Origin: Channallabes apus
Lineage: Eukaryota > Chordata > Actinopteri > Siluriformes > Clariidae
Assembly (NCBI GenBank): GCA_030522415.1
Contig: CM060121.1
Span: 12,356,055 to 12,420,054, forward strand
DNA length: 64,000 nt
Reading direction: 5' to 3'
Position 1 is the stretch's first letter. Each line of letters starts with the position of its first letter. This document shows, one piece after another, positions 46,826 to 58,782 of the stretch. Made by a program: the position numbers and the translations under genes. The notes beneath the pieces are model-generated. The model was not told the DNA's origin. It was given only the letters and a program-made list of their open reading frames with translations, and did no database searches.

Positions 46826-47336
46826 CACCAATCAACTGTGACATTAAAAATATTAACCTTAAAACCTGGGTTTTGGGTTCCCCTTGTGCTACTGGGGCAG
46901 CTTTGGCCCCTCTGAGCACGAACCACATGACTACTGAGGGTGTGCTGTGGTGTCTGGTACCAGGATGTTGTGGCAGCGGATCCTTCGTGCGCCGTGGGTT
47001 GCAGGATGGGGCTTCCACGGATCGGACATTTTTGTCCAGTCCATCCCCTGGGAGCTCAATCAGACTGGGATCTGGGGAATTTGGAGTCTGGTTGGGGGGT
47101 CTTGGGCTTTTTGCCTGCTAGGCCCTATGCATGTTGGGCTGTGGTGCCTTAATATCATGGTCAGCATTGACTTTTTTAGTGATTTGTGCTGACCTGGCTT
47201 TTCTGTGGGACTGCACTGGACAGGCTGGCCTTTGGTTCCTATAGGCATGGGTGAGCCTTGTGTGCTCATGCTCCTGTCACCTGATTGATGGCATATATAT
47301 GCCAGTGCTGGCAGGGCTCATTATGGCTGATCAGTG
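46826..47336. mobile_element. Internally deleted Tc1-like element
   Basis: Ends read CACCAATCAACTGTGACATT (left) and CACTGATCAGCCATAATGAG (right, inward), both next to TA. The interior words GGAGCTCAATCAGACTGGGATC and GTGGTGCCTTAATATCATGG belong to a widespread teleost Tc1-type family whose full form is longer. No intact transposase remains. Confidence 0.65.
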
Positions 47337-47749
47337 TATAACAGCACTGTGTCAAGAGTATTGTTGATATTTACTGTAGAGCAGAGGTCAAATCTTAAAG
47401 TGAGTGAATACTGGAAAACCAATATAAAAAAAGATGGATAAATATACTTATACTTTGTTACAATCAGTAAACTCAATACAATACAGCCTACCTCGTCAAT
47501 TTCTTTCAAGCCACACCCACCCATGACACATCATTGTCTTAAATGGTGCACTCGTGATCTTGTGGTTCTCATTTGCCTAGGCCTGGAACATTCATTTGGT
47601 TTAGTTACGGTTTAAATGGCTGCACCTGCATGTTCTTCCTGGTGCCTGAATGTGCTATTGTAAGAAAGCTTTGTGGGGAGCTCTGTGTGTGGCGTGGGGA
47701 AACCAACTGAGATGACCTTTATATCCTTTTTTGATTTTATCACTCACTC

Positions 47750-47752
47750 ACA

Positions 47753-47788
<36 letters not shown>
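47750..47788. repeat. (AC)n microsatellite
   Basis: AC array preceded by CACTCACTCACACTCA. Confidence 0.95.
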
Positions 47789-47790
<2 letters not shown>

Positions 47791-48064
47791 CCTCAACTTT
47801 TAAATAGTTATTAACCAGATGCTTAATGTACAGCAAATATTCAATAATAAATCAAATAAGCATTAATTACAAACTTGGAATTAATTAGGAAATGTTTAAG
47901 TCTACAGTAATATTAAAACATTCAGTCGGTATTAAACATGTAAACCCTGTCATATGGACTTGACAAACAAATGCTTTTTATAAGCTGAGGGTTAGCTGCA
48001 CCAGTGAGACACTCAGCGTGGACATCATGTTCCTCACTCAAAATCCCAAAATAGATTTTTCTCT

Positions 48065-48360
48065 GTTCATTATTTTCTATACCGTTTATCTTGTGTGTAG
48101 GGGCTCGGAGTCTATCCCAAGACACTTTGGGCACAAGGCAGGGTAGACCTTTGATGGGGTGCCAATCCATTCCCATGATCATGAGATAAATCTTTTCAAT
48201 ATGGGTGCTTAAAAACTGAAAGGCTACTTATTGCATAATTTGGGTTTAAAAGATTGTTGCCAGTTAAACACATTAAACACTGTGTAATTATTCAATCAAA
48301 ACATATTAAACATTTGCTTATTTAATTACAAGTAGGTTATTTTTGGCCAGGCAATGTGTG
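48065..48360 (-). repeat. SINE tail fragment and Tc1-like end
   Basis: 48065-48180 matches the SINE 3' part in inverse orientation (TTTTCTATACCGTTTATC, GGGGTGCCAATCCATTC). 48280-48360 ends in TTTTTGGCCAGGCAATGTGTG, like the right end of the Tc1-like family at 24587. Confidence 0.5.
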
Positions 48361-48699
48361 TATCTCATGTTATGTCCATTGCTGATGTTAAGTGACTCAT
48401 CGCTGGAAATGAGAAATCCTTTACTCTGATGATACCAAGGTGCTCGACAAAATGATTGATTCTCTCGGTCATAGAAGGTGCCTTAGGACTTACAATATTC
48501 TTTCAACATCACACTTTAATGGTGTTTAGCTGTTCATCTTTGTGCAGGTTTTTGAAGGTGCAAGAGAGTAAAAGCCAGGCTTCTTCTGCAGTTTTTTCAG
48601 ATTGTACATGTCATAAATGTAGAAAGGGAATAAATGTAGAAAGGGAATATTTGGATTGTCATGAGGGACATTTCGGAGTACACTAATCATTATTAACGT

Positions 48700-49000
48700 T
48701 ATGACTATCCTCCTGATATTGAGTAGATCCCCCCTTTTGGCACCAAAACTGTAATGTTCTGACACCTTTCTATCAGAACCAAAATGAATCCTTTCAGCTA
48801 TTTGAGCCTCAGTAGGTCCTCTATTGCTCTAGCCCAGTCCTCCAGCCTTCACAATTTGACTCTTGTCAAAGTCACTCGTATCCTTACACTTTCTCCGTAC
48901 CCTGTCACAATTTTTTTCTGATTTGACACCTCAACTTCAGAAAAAAAGGTTCACTTGATGCATAATACATTCCAACCACTTCCAGGTGTCATTATAACAA
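48700..49000 (-). repeat. Tc1-like relic
   Basis: GACACCTTTCTATCAGAACC, CACAATTTGACTCTTGTCAA and the AGTCACTCGTATCCTTACAC segment match, in the same order, the family at 46826 and 57538. The frame is lost. Confidence 0.6.
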
Positions 49001-49154
49001 GATATTATAGCTGTAGCTACTGTGACAAGAGCCAATCTGTGATGGCTAGACGACTGGGTCAGAACAAAACTGCAGCTCTTGTGGGATGTTTCTGGTCTGC
49101 AGTGGCCAGGAACTAACAATAGTATATAAATATATATACTTATATACATATATA

Positions 49155-50767
49155 CAGTGGTGTGAAAAACTATTTGCCCCCCTCCTGATTTCTTATTCTT
49201 TTGGATGTTTGTCACACAAAATGTTTCTGATCATCAAACACATTTAACTATTAGTCAAAGATAACACAAGTAAACACAAAATGCAGTTTTTAAATGAGGG
49301 GTTTTATTATTTAGGGAGAAAAAAAATCCAAACCTACATGGCCCTGTGTGAAAAAGTAATTGCCCCCTGAACCTAATAACTGGTTGGGCCACCCTTAGCA
49401 GCAATAACTGCAATCAAGCGTTTGCGATAACTTGCAACGAGTCTTTTACAGCGCTCTGGAGGAATTTTGGCCCACTCATCTTTGCAGAATTGTTGCAATT
49501 CAGCTTTATTTGAGGGTTTTCTAGCATGAACCGCCTTTTTAAGGTCATGCCACAACATCTCAATAGGATTCAGGTCAGGACTTTGACTAGGCCGCTCCAA
49601 AGGCTTCATTTTGTTTTTCTTCAGCCATTCAGAGGTGGATTTGCTGGTGTGTTTTGGGTCATTGTCCTGCTGCAGCACCCAAGATCGCTTCAGCTTGAGT
49701 TGATGAACAGATGGCCGGACATTCTCCTTCAGGATTTTTTGGTAGACAGTAGAATTCATGGTTCCATCTATCACAGCAAGCCTTCCAGGTCCTGAAGCAG
49801 CAAAACAACCCCAGACCATCAAACTACCACCACCATATTTTACTGTTGGTATGATGTTCTTTTTCTGAAATGCTGTGTTACTTTTACGCCAGATGTAACG
49901 GGACACGCACCTTCCAAAACGTTCAACTTTTGTCTCGTCGGTCCACAAGGTATTTTCCCAAAAGCCTTGGCAATCATTGAGATGTTTTTTTAGCAAAATT
50001 GAGACGAGCCTTAATGTTCTTTTTGCTTAAAAGTGATTTGCGCCTTGGAAATCTGCCATCCAGGCTGTTTTTGCCCAGTCTCCTTCTTATGGTGGAGTCG
50101 TGAACACTGACCTTAATTGAGGCAAGTGAGGCCTGCAGTTCATTAGATGTTGTCTTGGGATCTTTTGTGGCCTCTCGGATGAGTTGTCTCTGCGCTCTTG
50201 GGGTAATTTTGGTCGGTCGGCCACTCCTGGGAAGGTTCACCACCATTCCATGTTTTTGCCATTTGTGGATAATGGCTCTCACTGTGGTTCGCTGGAGTCC
50301 CAAAGCTTTAGAAATGGCTTTATAACCTTTACCAGACTGATAGATCTCAATTACTTTTGTTCCTGAATTTCTTTGGATCTTGGCATGATGTCTAGCTTTT
50401 GAGGTGCTTTTGGTCTACTTCTCTGTGTCAGGTAGCTCCTATTTAAGTGATTTCTTGATTGAAACAGGTGTGGCAGTAATCAGGCCTGGGGGTGACTACA
50501 GAAATTGAACTCAGGTGTGATAAACCACAGTTAAGTTATTTTTTAACAAGGGGGGGCAATCACTTTTTCACACAGGGCCATGTAGATTTGGAGTTTTTTT
50601 TCTCCCTTAATAACGTAAACCTTCATTTAAAAACTGCATTTTGTGTTCAATTATGTTATCTTTGACTAATAGTTAACGGTTTTTGATGAGCAGAAACATT
50701 TAAGTGTGACAAACATACAAAAAGAATAAGAAATCAGGAAGGGGGCAAATAGTTTTTCACACCACTG
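49155..50767 (-). mobile_element. Near-intact Tc1-like transposon (IR/DR type)
   Basis: A 1613-bp element is flanked by TA (49153-49154 and 50768-50769). Outer ends read CAGTGGTGTGAAAAACTATT on both sides. A second related repeat lies inside each long inverted repeat (TGTGTGAAAAAGTAATTGCC near 49345 and its inverse near 50555), which is the IR/DR layout of Tc1 elements such as Sleeping Beauty. The inverted repeats span roughly 215 bp each. It encodes a transposase on the minus strand broken by two frame changes. It lies upstream of TEX2 in intergenic DNA. Confidence 0.95.
49373..50386 (-). pseudogene. Tc1 transposase pseudogene, two frameshifts
   Basis: The likely ancestral start is ATG 50386-50384 (MPRSKEIQEQ), followed after ten codons by a frame change and stop near 50351. 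The frame resumes with two paired-type helix-turn-helix regions (KALGLQRTTVRAIIHKW; DSTIRRRL) to about 49990. There a run of seven A bases (49984-49990, T on the plus strand) shifts the frame by one. The catalytic domain then reads open to 49373 and keeps all three acidic residues: WTDETK, QQDNDPKHTS and NPIEMLW, with 34 residues between the last two (DD34E). Family length is about 340 residues. The copy cannot make a full transposase as it stands. Confidence 0.9.
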
Positions 50768-50784
50768 TATATATATATACACAC

Positions 50785-51156
50785 ACTACACAGAGGTCAG
50801 CCTTTCTGTAATAGTTCGTGCAAGAACAGTATTGTCAAGTTTATTTGCAAAATCCGTCAAGCACCATAATGAAACTGGCTCTCATGAAGGCCGTCCCAGG
50901 AGGGCGAGACCAAAACCTACCTCTGCTGCAGACGAGAAGTTCATTTAGAGTTATCAGCCTGAAAATGACCAATTAACAGCATCTCAGATTAGAGGCGTTA
51001 TGAAGTCTTTACAGAGCAGAAGTAGTAGACACATCTCAATATCAACTGTTCAAATCAAAGGAGATTAATGCATTTGTTGGACGCCTTAAGCATTCCTTTA
51101 CAATGTAGAAATCAGGAACGATCATGGAGTTAGAAAGTGATCCCAAACTTTTGAAC
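50785..51156 (+). repeat. Truncated Tc1-like element with right end
   Basis: The segment contains GTAATAGTTCGTGCAAGAAC, GTCCCAGGAGGGCGAGACC and CAGATTAGAGGCGTTATGAAG, the helix-turn-helix part of the family at 39207. It ends with the terminal repeat AAGTGATCCCAAACTTTTGAAC. It is truncated on the left. Confidence 0.75.
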
Positions 51157-51225
51157 TATATATATATATATATAGTTCAAAAGTTTGGGATCACTTTCTA
51201 ACTCCATGATCGTTCCTGATTTCTA
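51106..51225. repeat. 120-bp perfect palindrome of Tc1 ends
   Basis: Left arm 51106-51156 and right arm 51175-51225 are exact reverse complements as far as I can read (51 bp each). The 18-bp centre is (TA)9, itself palindromic. The arms are two copies of one Tc1-type terminal repeat placed end to end. Confidence 0.9.
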
Positions 51226-52780
51226 TATATGTATATGTACATGTATATGTATATATATATGTATACACACACCATACACAAGGTATAAAGTATTCAGTGC
51301 ACTGATGCGCTGAGCTGTCCAACTGTGCCACCAAGTGGTTGTTGTAGGATCAGACACGAACATGATAATTAGCGATGATGCTGAAGGCCTGATGATGCTG
51401 AAGAGTTGTGTCATCAGATTAGGCATGATGTTGAGGAATTATGACTATTCTGATGATACAATCTCGCCCCAAATAGATTGTATGCGACTAAAGGTAGCCT
51501 TTTGATGATATTTTGAAAACATTTAATTATGCATTGATTTTTTTTTTGGTACCATTAATAGCATACCATACACCATATATATAACATGTGCGACAAAGTT
51601 ACCAGAAGAACTTGTATTCTCGTATTCTCCAGCATGCTCAGTAAAACCTAACAATGATTTTACTTAAAGTACTGTGCAAAAGTCTTGGGCACATACAAAA
51701 ATATGGCATAAACAAAAAATGCTTTTGAAAACATTTCTGCATAAAAGAAACTTCTACAAAGAGCAATAAAGAGTAATAAAATAAACTGTCAATATAGGGA
51801 GTGAAAACTTTTTGCTTAAAATCAGGAGTTTTAGACACAGATTTGTGTAGTTTTATAAGCAAACAGTTGTTAGGTTTTACTGCGCATGCTGGAGAATATG
51901 AGTTCTTTGTCACACCCATTCCCTTCTATTTTTATGCAGATCTCAGGAGCATACATTAGGTTATTCGCTTCCACCTGAAAACTGGTCTGTCTAGTACTAT
52001 ATTTCTTTCTTTACAGCGATGCATATATTTTCCTGTAATGTTATTTATTTATTCATTTTGAGGTTATATATGGAAATACTGAATGATTTTGTACATAATT
52101 TTGTAGACATGATAAACAGCTAAATTGGTAGAGTATTTAATATGGTGCCAGAGACTTTTGCACAGTACTGTATATAGGGAGATCAGAGAGAGAGCAAGAG
52201 CTGGTTGAGATTTTTAGCTAAATACTTCTAAAATCTAATGCTAAGAGTAATTATGCCTAATTATACAGATAATTGTTTGCAACTATACTGTAAATATTTA
52301 TGTTTACTGTTATTGCCTTTTGCATAAAGTAAGATTGACCATTGTCTAGGGTACAAACAGATAGTATATTGTAGTGGTAGGCAGCAGTGTGTAATGCTCA
52401 TGATCTCCTTTAACCTGCTTATTGTGGTCTAATATGACACTGTACATCCAAGGTACAGTCTAAAGCTCTGAGTAAAGAGACTACTGGTTAAGCCAAGACC
52501 AGAGACCATGATCATTAGATCATTAGATCAAGACTCCATGATTATCCAAAAAGCAGGGAGAGCATTAAAACCTGCTGTGATCCCTGAAGATAAATGCAGT
52601 TTGGCATTTCTGTAAAAAGAACTGTGGCACAACAGTGTCACCTTGTGGACAAACAATGTATTGAGAAAATATTAAACACCAAATAAGCTGCTATTTACAC
52701 CTGTGATGTGTAACTGTATTAGAGCTGGGGAGCTAATTAACTCATGTACAAAACAACCATGGGTCCAAATTGTTACAACA
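51226..52780. other. No gene seen
   Basis: AT-rich DNA. A pair of related segments at 51605-51690 and 51830-51910 (TTGTATTCTC... CAGCATGC and its inverse GCATGCTGGAGAATATGAG) indicates a small inverted-repeat element with ends near TAAAGTACTGTGCAAAAGTC and GACTTTTGCACAGTACTGTA (51668 and 52150), probably another MITE. No coding region is supported. Confidence 0.45.
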
Positions 52781-53079
52781 TTGTAATAGTACAGTACAGT
52801 CAAACTCTGGAAATACTCATTCAAGTTTTCTTTCATTTGTACTATTTTCTACATTGTAGAACCAAAGACATCTACTAAAGGCATCAAAGCTATGAAATTA
52901 TATATAATTTCAAACAAATATATAAAAGAAAGTCGTATTAAATGTTAGATTCTTCAACATTTGTATGACAGCTTTGAATATTCAGGTATTCTCTCAATCA
53001 GACTCACTAAGAAGTCACCTGGAATGATTTTCTAACAGTTGCCATAAATGTTGCGTAATCTGTTTATATCATCACCAGT

Positions 53080-53440
53080 GTGCTTATAATCAGTTAGGAA
53101 TTATTTGGCAATTAAAAAAAGAATAAAGCGAACCGGGACTTGTGATGAAAGTTCTTGTGAATAAAGATGTAAAACCAATTGACATTTACAGAAGACTTTA
53201 AACACAGTATGATGATGAGACTCTGCAGTAAAATATTTGAATGATGCAAATGCTTTAAAGAAGGCGGTTTGTCTGTGAATGACGATCCCGTGATGACAAG
53301 GTGGCTCAGAGCACACATCCCCTGTACAGTCCTGATCTCACTCCAAATCATTCCCTAGCCATTTGGACCATTAAAAAGTCCCAGTTTGACTTGAACAACA
53401 CTCATACATTACAGAGGTATTTTTTAGTACCTTGCAATTA
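53080..53440 (+). pseudogene. Mariner-like transposase relic, internally deleted
   Basis: On the plus strand, VKVLVNKDVKPIDIYRRL and then TQYDDETL, and after shifts KEGGLSVNDDP, match the N-terminal helix-turn-helix region of mariner transposases. Directly after it, HPLYSPDLTPNHSLAIWTIK matches the C-terminal catalytic block (family PYSPDLAPxDFxLF), with the catalytic region between lost. Stops and shifts are frequent. Flanks at 52790-52870 and after 53440 are AT-rich. Confidence 0.65.
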
Positions 53441-53449
53441 AGATGAGGA

Positions 53450-56310
53450 GTATTTTGGCATTCCTTTGAAGTACTCAGCAATTACATTTTAAATAGTTCT
53501 AATGTAATTGCAATTGTTATTACTTTATAATTGTTTATTATATTGTTATAAAGATGTTTATGACACCAGATGACATTATATAATGAGTAGTGATAGTGAT
53601 AGTGTTACAGTGTGATTCTGCGTTATTAATAAATTATTTATTGCACATTATATGAGCTTTATGACATGTTCTTAGAGTTATATAAATGCAAATAAGTGAT
53701 CATAATTCTCAAAAATACATACAAAAAAGTATAAGTGCAATGTTCTTTATAGAACAGTTTATTATGGGTGTTACTAAGTCTGAGCAAAATAATAATAATA
53801 ATAATAAAAGTTAATTAGACAGCACTTTAAATTGGTGTAATTAATTTCTAATGAATGATCCTTAATTATAGATCAATTGAATTGCCAACTACAATGTGTA
53901 ACTATAACATTATGTACACAGTGTTAAATGTAAAACCTGAAATGCTCGTCTAAGCATTACACTGCATATTGTACTGTGTACTGTATGACTGTGTATTTGA
54001 ATTTGAAGTGAAAAAGTCACAATTACAGCAAATAAAACGAACTGGGCATTAAAGGGTGAATAAAGTATGTTTATTAAAAATGGATCTAAAAGAGCAGGGA
54101 ATTGACGTTATCATATTGTCTCCGTGGCAACCTGGGATGTAAATAAGATGTATATTTTGTTCATGTAACCCTCCAGTCCATTCACTATTGTGAGTTACAA
54201 TTGAAGTTCAGGATGTACTGAGTGTACATAGAAACCTAGCAAATGAAAGAAGACATTTTTAATGACAGCTTACCAGCACCATTAGAAGAAAAATGAAGAT
54301 AGGACCATCGGCCATTTGCTTGAGATGAAGGAGCGAACAAGTGAAAGAGAGTTAATAATTGATGTGGCCCTGGTCACACTGGCTCCTGCTGATTCACAAA
54401 AGACATTTTGCAGTGATTGAGATCAAAGCTGTTCAGGCTCCTGCTGCTAAGCTGAAAGGCGAAGCTAGCAATCGCCTTCTTTCTCGCTCTAATAGTGTTC
54501 CTTTTATGAAGTTAATAAACTGCACATTTCAGTCAAACTACATCAGTACAAATGGCTCTGGGATCTAATAACTTGAAAGTAGAGAGCTACCTCTATCTCT
54601 CTCTTTGAACTGAACCACTGAGTGTGTTGTGTGCGTGTGTTCATGTGCGTGTGCGTGTGTGTGTGTTGTGTGCGTGTGTTCATGTGCATGTGTGTGTGAG
54701 TGTGTGTGTTTGTATTCATGGATGTGTGTTATTCAGAGGACAGATCAAAACCCTCTAGTGTGTGTTAAAATCAAGAGCCTACACACTTTGCTTCATTTTC
54801 TACAAAAAAGAATAAAGATGCACAATTCACTGGCCAAGGACTTTGCAGGTGTTTCCTTTCTAATCGCTTTGAGTAGGAGCAACTCCAAAGTGGACATGTG
54901 TGTCATAGAAGTCGAGGACTTTTCTAATGAAGCCAATCTTTCTTGTACATAACCTTTTGATCTTTTGCTTTACAAAAAGATGAATGTATGAGAGTAGCGA
55001 GAGAGAGAGAGAGAGAGATGATTAGACATTACTGTAGTGTTAACTTCCATCATACATTATTGCGCTTGCTTCCTTAATGTTCATTTCTGTTCATCTCATT
55101 ACGTGCGCTGCGGAAGGTAATGATGTTGTGGTTCTTAATATTATTGTTATGAGTTGACAATTTTGCTATAATAGTACCATTTATATTTTTCTTTTGGAAT
55201 GTCCTGTCATTACTTATTTTGTGGCCAACCGTCTTTTTTCCTGACCTAAATAAGAGATAAATAAGCAAAAATACCTGTATCTTAAGGAATCTGTTACAAA
55301 GTGCTGACACTGTTTACTGTAAAATATCAGTCAATCAATATTCAGTCCCAGTTTGATTTGAACACACCTTGAATATAATCATTTCAATAGTAACAGCTCA
55401 CATACAGTACTGAAGTATGCGGATCAACTTGCTATGTTACTAAACCTCTTTTGGATAGTGTAGGTGCAATGCACAGGCAGTTTAATAAAGTATCTGCGTA
55501 TTGTGTGTATGAGCGTAAACAACAAGGACAACGAGAAATTATTCAAATTATTACTAGTATGAGTGTAGAGGTTTGAGCAGTGTCATGGGAGTTGCGGAGT
55601 TAGAGAGAACAAGAAAACTCCAGAGGAAAGAGCTGATACGACTTTAAAGGGAGGAAAGTAATGTCTCTTTTTTAATTATAACATTAGTCTATAAGGTTAT
55701 GTAGTTAAATGCGTAATGCTAATAAATTTGGTGATGGTTGTGTGCCTGGGGTCTGCATTCTCTCCGACTACATGTCCACTGTTTTGTGTTGTTGTGATGA
55801 GTTTATTTCAAAGCACTCTGTGTAAATATCATGCCGAGTGTGTTGTCTGTGTGTGGGGTCCTCTGTCAAAGACCACCCTCTCTGAGGAATGTCCTCAAAG
55901 AGACAAAACTGGCACATAATTAATTGCACATGGGGGTATCTGGTGAATACTAAAACATAACTTTCAGAATTGTAATATGTTAAAGTCACATTTCATTGCT
56001 GGTTAATGACTTCAACTCTTTGTCATGGGATTCACTTTCAATTGGCCATTATGTCATTTTGGTTATATTAGGAGAATCAAACATGCGTTAGTATCATAAT
56101 TGGCCAGATTAGACTGGGAAAATAATTACACATAAGCAAGTTCTGACATCCAAAACAATGACTTGACCTTGTTTGGATGGAATTCAACATTGTTTTTGAT
56201 GTGGTAAAGACACTTTCAGAAGACAAAGCCGAGCTGAGTTCCTCAGAGGGAACAGATTTCATGCCTGTATTTGGGCGGGCCTGAATTTAGTAAGTACACT
56301 TCAAAGTGTT
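53450..56310. other. Intergenic, no gene supported
   Basis: AT-rich DNA with several simple repeats: (AAT)n near 53790, mixed GTGTGT words at 54620-54710 and (GA)n near 55000. Open frames at 54629-54952 and 55716-55919 are short and unlike any family I know. Confidence 0.55.
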
Positions 56311-56397
56311 ATAATAGTGGGTTACAAAGGAGCAGAATGTATAATATCTAATATATATATATATGTGGCATTTAAACTTATATATATAACTTTAAGT

Positions 56398-56763
56398 GGG
56401 CGGCACGGTGGTGTAGTGGTTAGCACTGTCGCCTTGCACCTCCAGGGTCTGGGTTCAATTCCCCGGCCAGGCTCGATTCCCGTCTCTGTGTGCATGGAGT
56501 TTGCATGTTCTCCCCGTGCTTGGTGGGTTTCCTCCGGGTACTCCGGTTTCCTCCCACAGTCCAAAGATATGCAGGTTAGGCTAATTGGTGTTCCCAAATT
56601 GACCGTAGTGTGTGAATGTGCATATGAGTGTGCCCTGCGATGGATTGGCACCCTGTCCAGGGTGTACCCCGCCTTGTGCCCTAAGCCTCCTGGGATAGGC
56701 TCCAGGTCCCCTGTGACCCTGAATAGAGGGATAAAGCAGTATAGAAGATGAATGAATGAATGA
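56398..56763 (+). mobile_element. Complete tRNA-derived SINE with 12-bp duplication
   Basis: The element is flanked by a perfect ATAACTTTAAGT (56386-56397 and 56764-56775). The head GGGCGGCACGGTGGTGTAGT GG carries an A box (GTGTAGTGGTTAGCACTG) and a B box (GGGTTCAATTCC), the RNA polymerase III promoter of a tRNA-type SINE. The body holds GCATGGAGTTTGCATGTTC and GTGTACCCCGCCTTGTGCCC; the tail is (GAAT)n. It serves as the reference copy for at least eight others in the window. An open frame through it is a by-product of its GC-rich sequence. Confidence 0.92.
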
Positions 56764-56904
56764 ATAACTTTAAGTTCCACCTGCTGACTATTATGCATAA
56801 TTGCATTTTCCTTATGACACGCTTAATAACGTTACAGGTGTTTGAAAGCAGAAGTGGTTGCAGACAGATAAAAAACAGCACTCTCACGGTCAGGAAGCAG
56901 AGAG

Positions 56905-57166
<262 letters not shown>

Positions 57167-57537
57167 GTATTAGCAAAAATACAATTATAAAAATATATGA
57201 ATTGTAAAATGTTGACTGTCTTCAGATCACACTATAAACATAAGGGAGAGTATTCATCTAAATACTTACAAACCCAGCACTTACTAAATGAGTTTTTGCC
57301 GCCACTGAACATGTTACTAGTTTGCTGCTAGCTGACCTTTTTGTCAATTGTTTTGCTAGGTCAACCAAGATTACAATACACCATGCTGAAAAGGGGCATA
57401 TTGCCACAGTCATACATATTTCAGTCAATGAATCTATAAATCAAAAGACAACAGTCCAAACAGTCCTATACTGGCCAAGTCGAGCTATAACCTTTGAGCA
57501 ATAATGACTTAACTGTGCATGTAAATGTAAACAGATA

Positions 57538-57850
57538 GACGGCATTTCTCAGCGCTCAGCTCTTCTGTGGGATTGGACCAGACAGCCTGGCTTTCGTTTC
57601 CCACACACATATTTGAATCTTGGCCGGCCATGACCCTGACACCAGTTTACGAGGTGTCCTTTTTTGCAGCACTTTTGGTAGGTACTAATCACTGCATATT
57701 TGGATCACCGCACAAGATCTACTGGTTTGGAGCTGCTTTGATCTAGTCATCTAGACATCAAAGTTTGACTCTTGTCAAACTTGCACAGATCCTTACACTT
57801 GCCCATTTTTCATTATCAACCAGCATAATATATCCCATCCCTTGACGTAT
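57538..57850 (-). repeat. Tc1-like relic
   Basis: CTCTTCTGTGGGATTGGACC, GGCCGGCCATGACCCTGAC and ACTTTTGGTAGGTACTAATC are the minus-strand N-terminal transposase region of the family at 46826. AATATATCCCATCCCTTGACG near 57830 is its subterminal part. Confidence 0.65.
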
Positions 57851-57859
57851 AATATGGTA

Positions 57860-58746
57860 TGCCATTTCTTGAAATCATTTTCCAGTTTAGTCTGCCTACT
57901 ATTTTAGTTTCAATGGACCTATATTTTCTCCAACGTGTCCAAATAGAGAATGAGCCACCACTTTCTCCATTGCCTACTTGTTTACTCTATTCTATGTGCC
58001 TTTATGATAGGCTCCACTCCAAGGAGAATGTTGAACCCAGAGCTACAGGGGCCTGCTGGGGCTCTCGTTCATGAACCGGGTGAAAAAGCTCCCACACTGG
58101 CTTTGAAAGGCTGCACTCCCACCATACAGCAGGATTAGATTCCACATTGTGAGTTCCCATGGAACAAACAGGGGTGAGAGCTGGGCTTTCTGGGTTAGGC
58201 CTTTTCCCTCCCCCCAAACCCCCAAAGGGCTTTAGAGAGAAGGGTACAGAGAGAGGCAGCCTTGCTGGGTCTCTGGAGAAAGACTTCGTTCTCACCATGC
58301 CTGCTCCACATTTCAGGGAAAAGCTTGCACACTGAAGCTATTCAACTCTCTCAACCCTCCATACACATACAAACACCCTTTTTTCTCTCGCTTTCTTTTT
58401 TGCTTACTCACTTTCACTTTCTTCTCTCTGTCTTTTTTTTGCCCTTCCGTTCTCTCAGATAAGCTCTGAAGTAAGGAGGTATGGAAAGTTTCCTCTTTGC
58501 CCTCCGCCTCTGATCCAGATGTGTCATGTTCTATGTGGTGTCGAATCAAAATGGTTTGATGAACCACAAATATCTCAGGAATAAATCGTGTAATATAAGG
58601 AGGAATAAACATTATTTTAAAAGTTGGAGTTTCAAGTGTTTAAAAGTATCAACGTGAGGTTGTGTACTTCAAACTGAACCTGGCTCCAAAGACTTAATTA
58701 AAATCTGAAGAATGAATCAGATGTCTTTTTGATTTTAATTATTATT

Positions 58747-58782
<36 letters not shown>

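Noticed and set aside
49526..49795. Plus-strand frame opposite the Tc1 transposase
   Set aside because: It is the antisense shadow of the conserved catalytic domain.
54629..54952. Cys-Val-rich 107-codon frame
   Set aside because: It begins in GTGTGT repeats, and the rest has no family resemblance or splice context.
56317..56751. Long open frame (144 codons) on plus strand and 158 codons on minus
   Set aside because: Both run through a tRNA-derived SINE with a perfect target duplication; the frames are by-products of its GC-rich sequence and recur in every copy.
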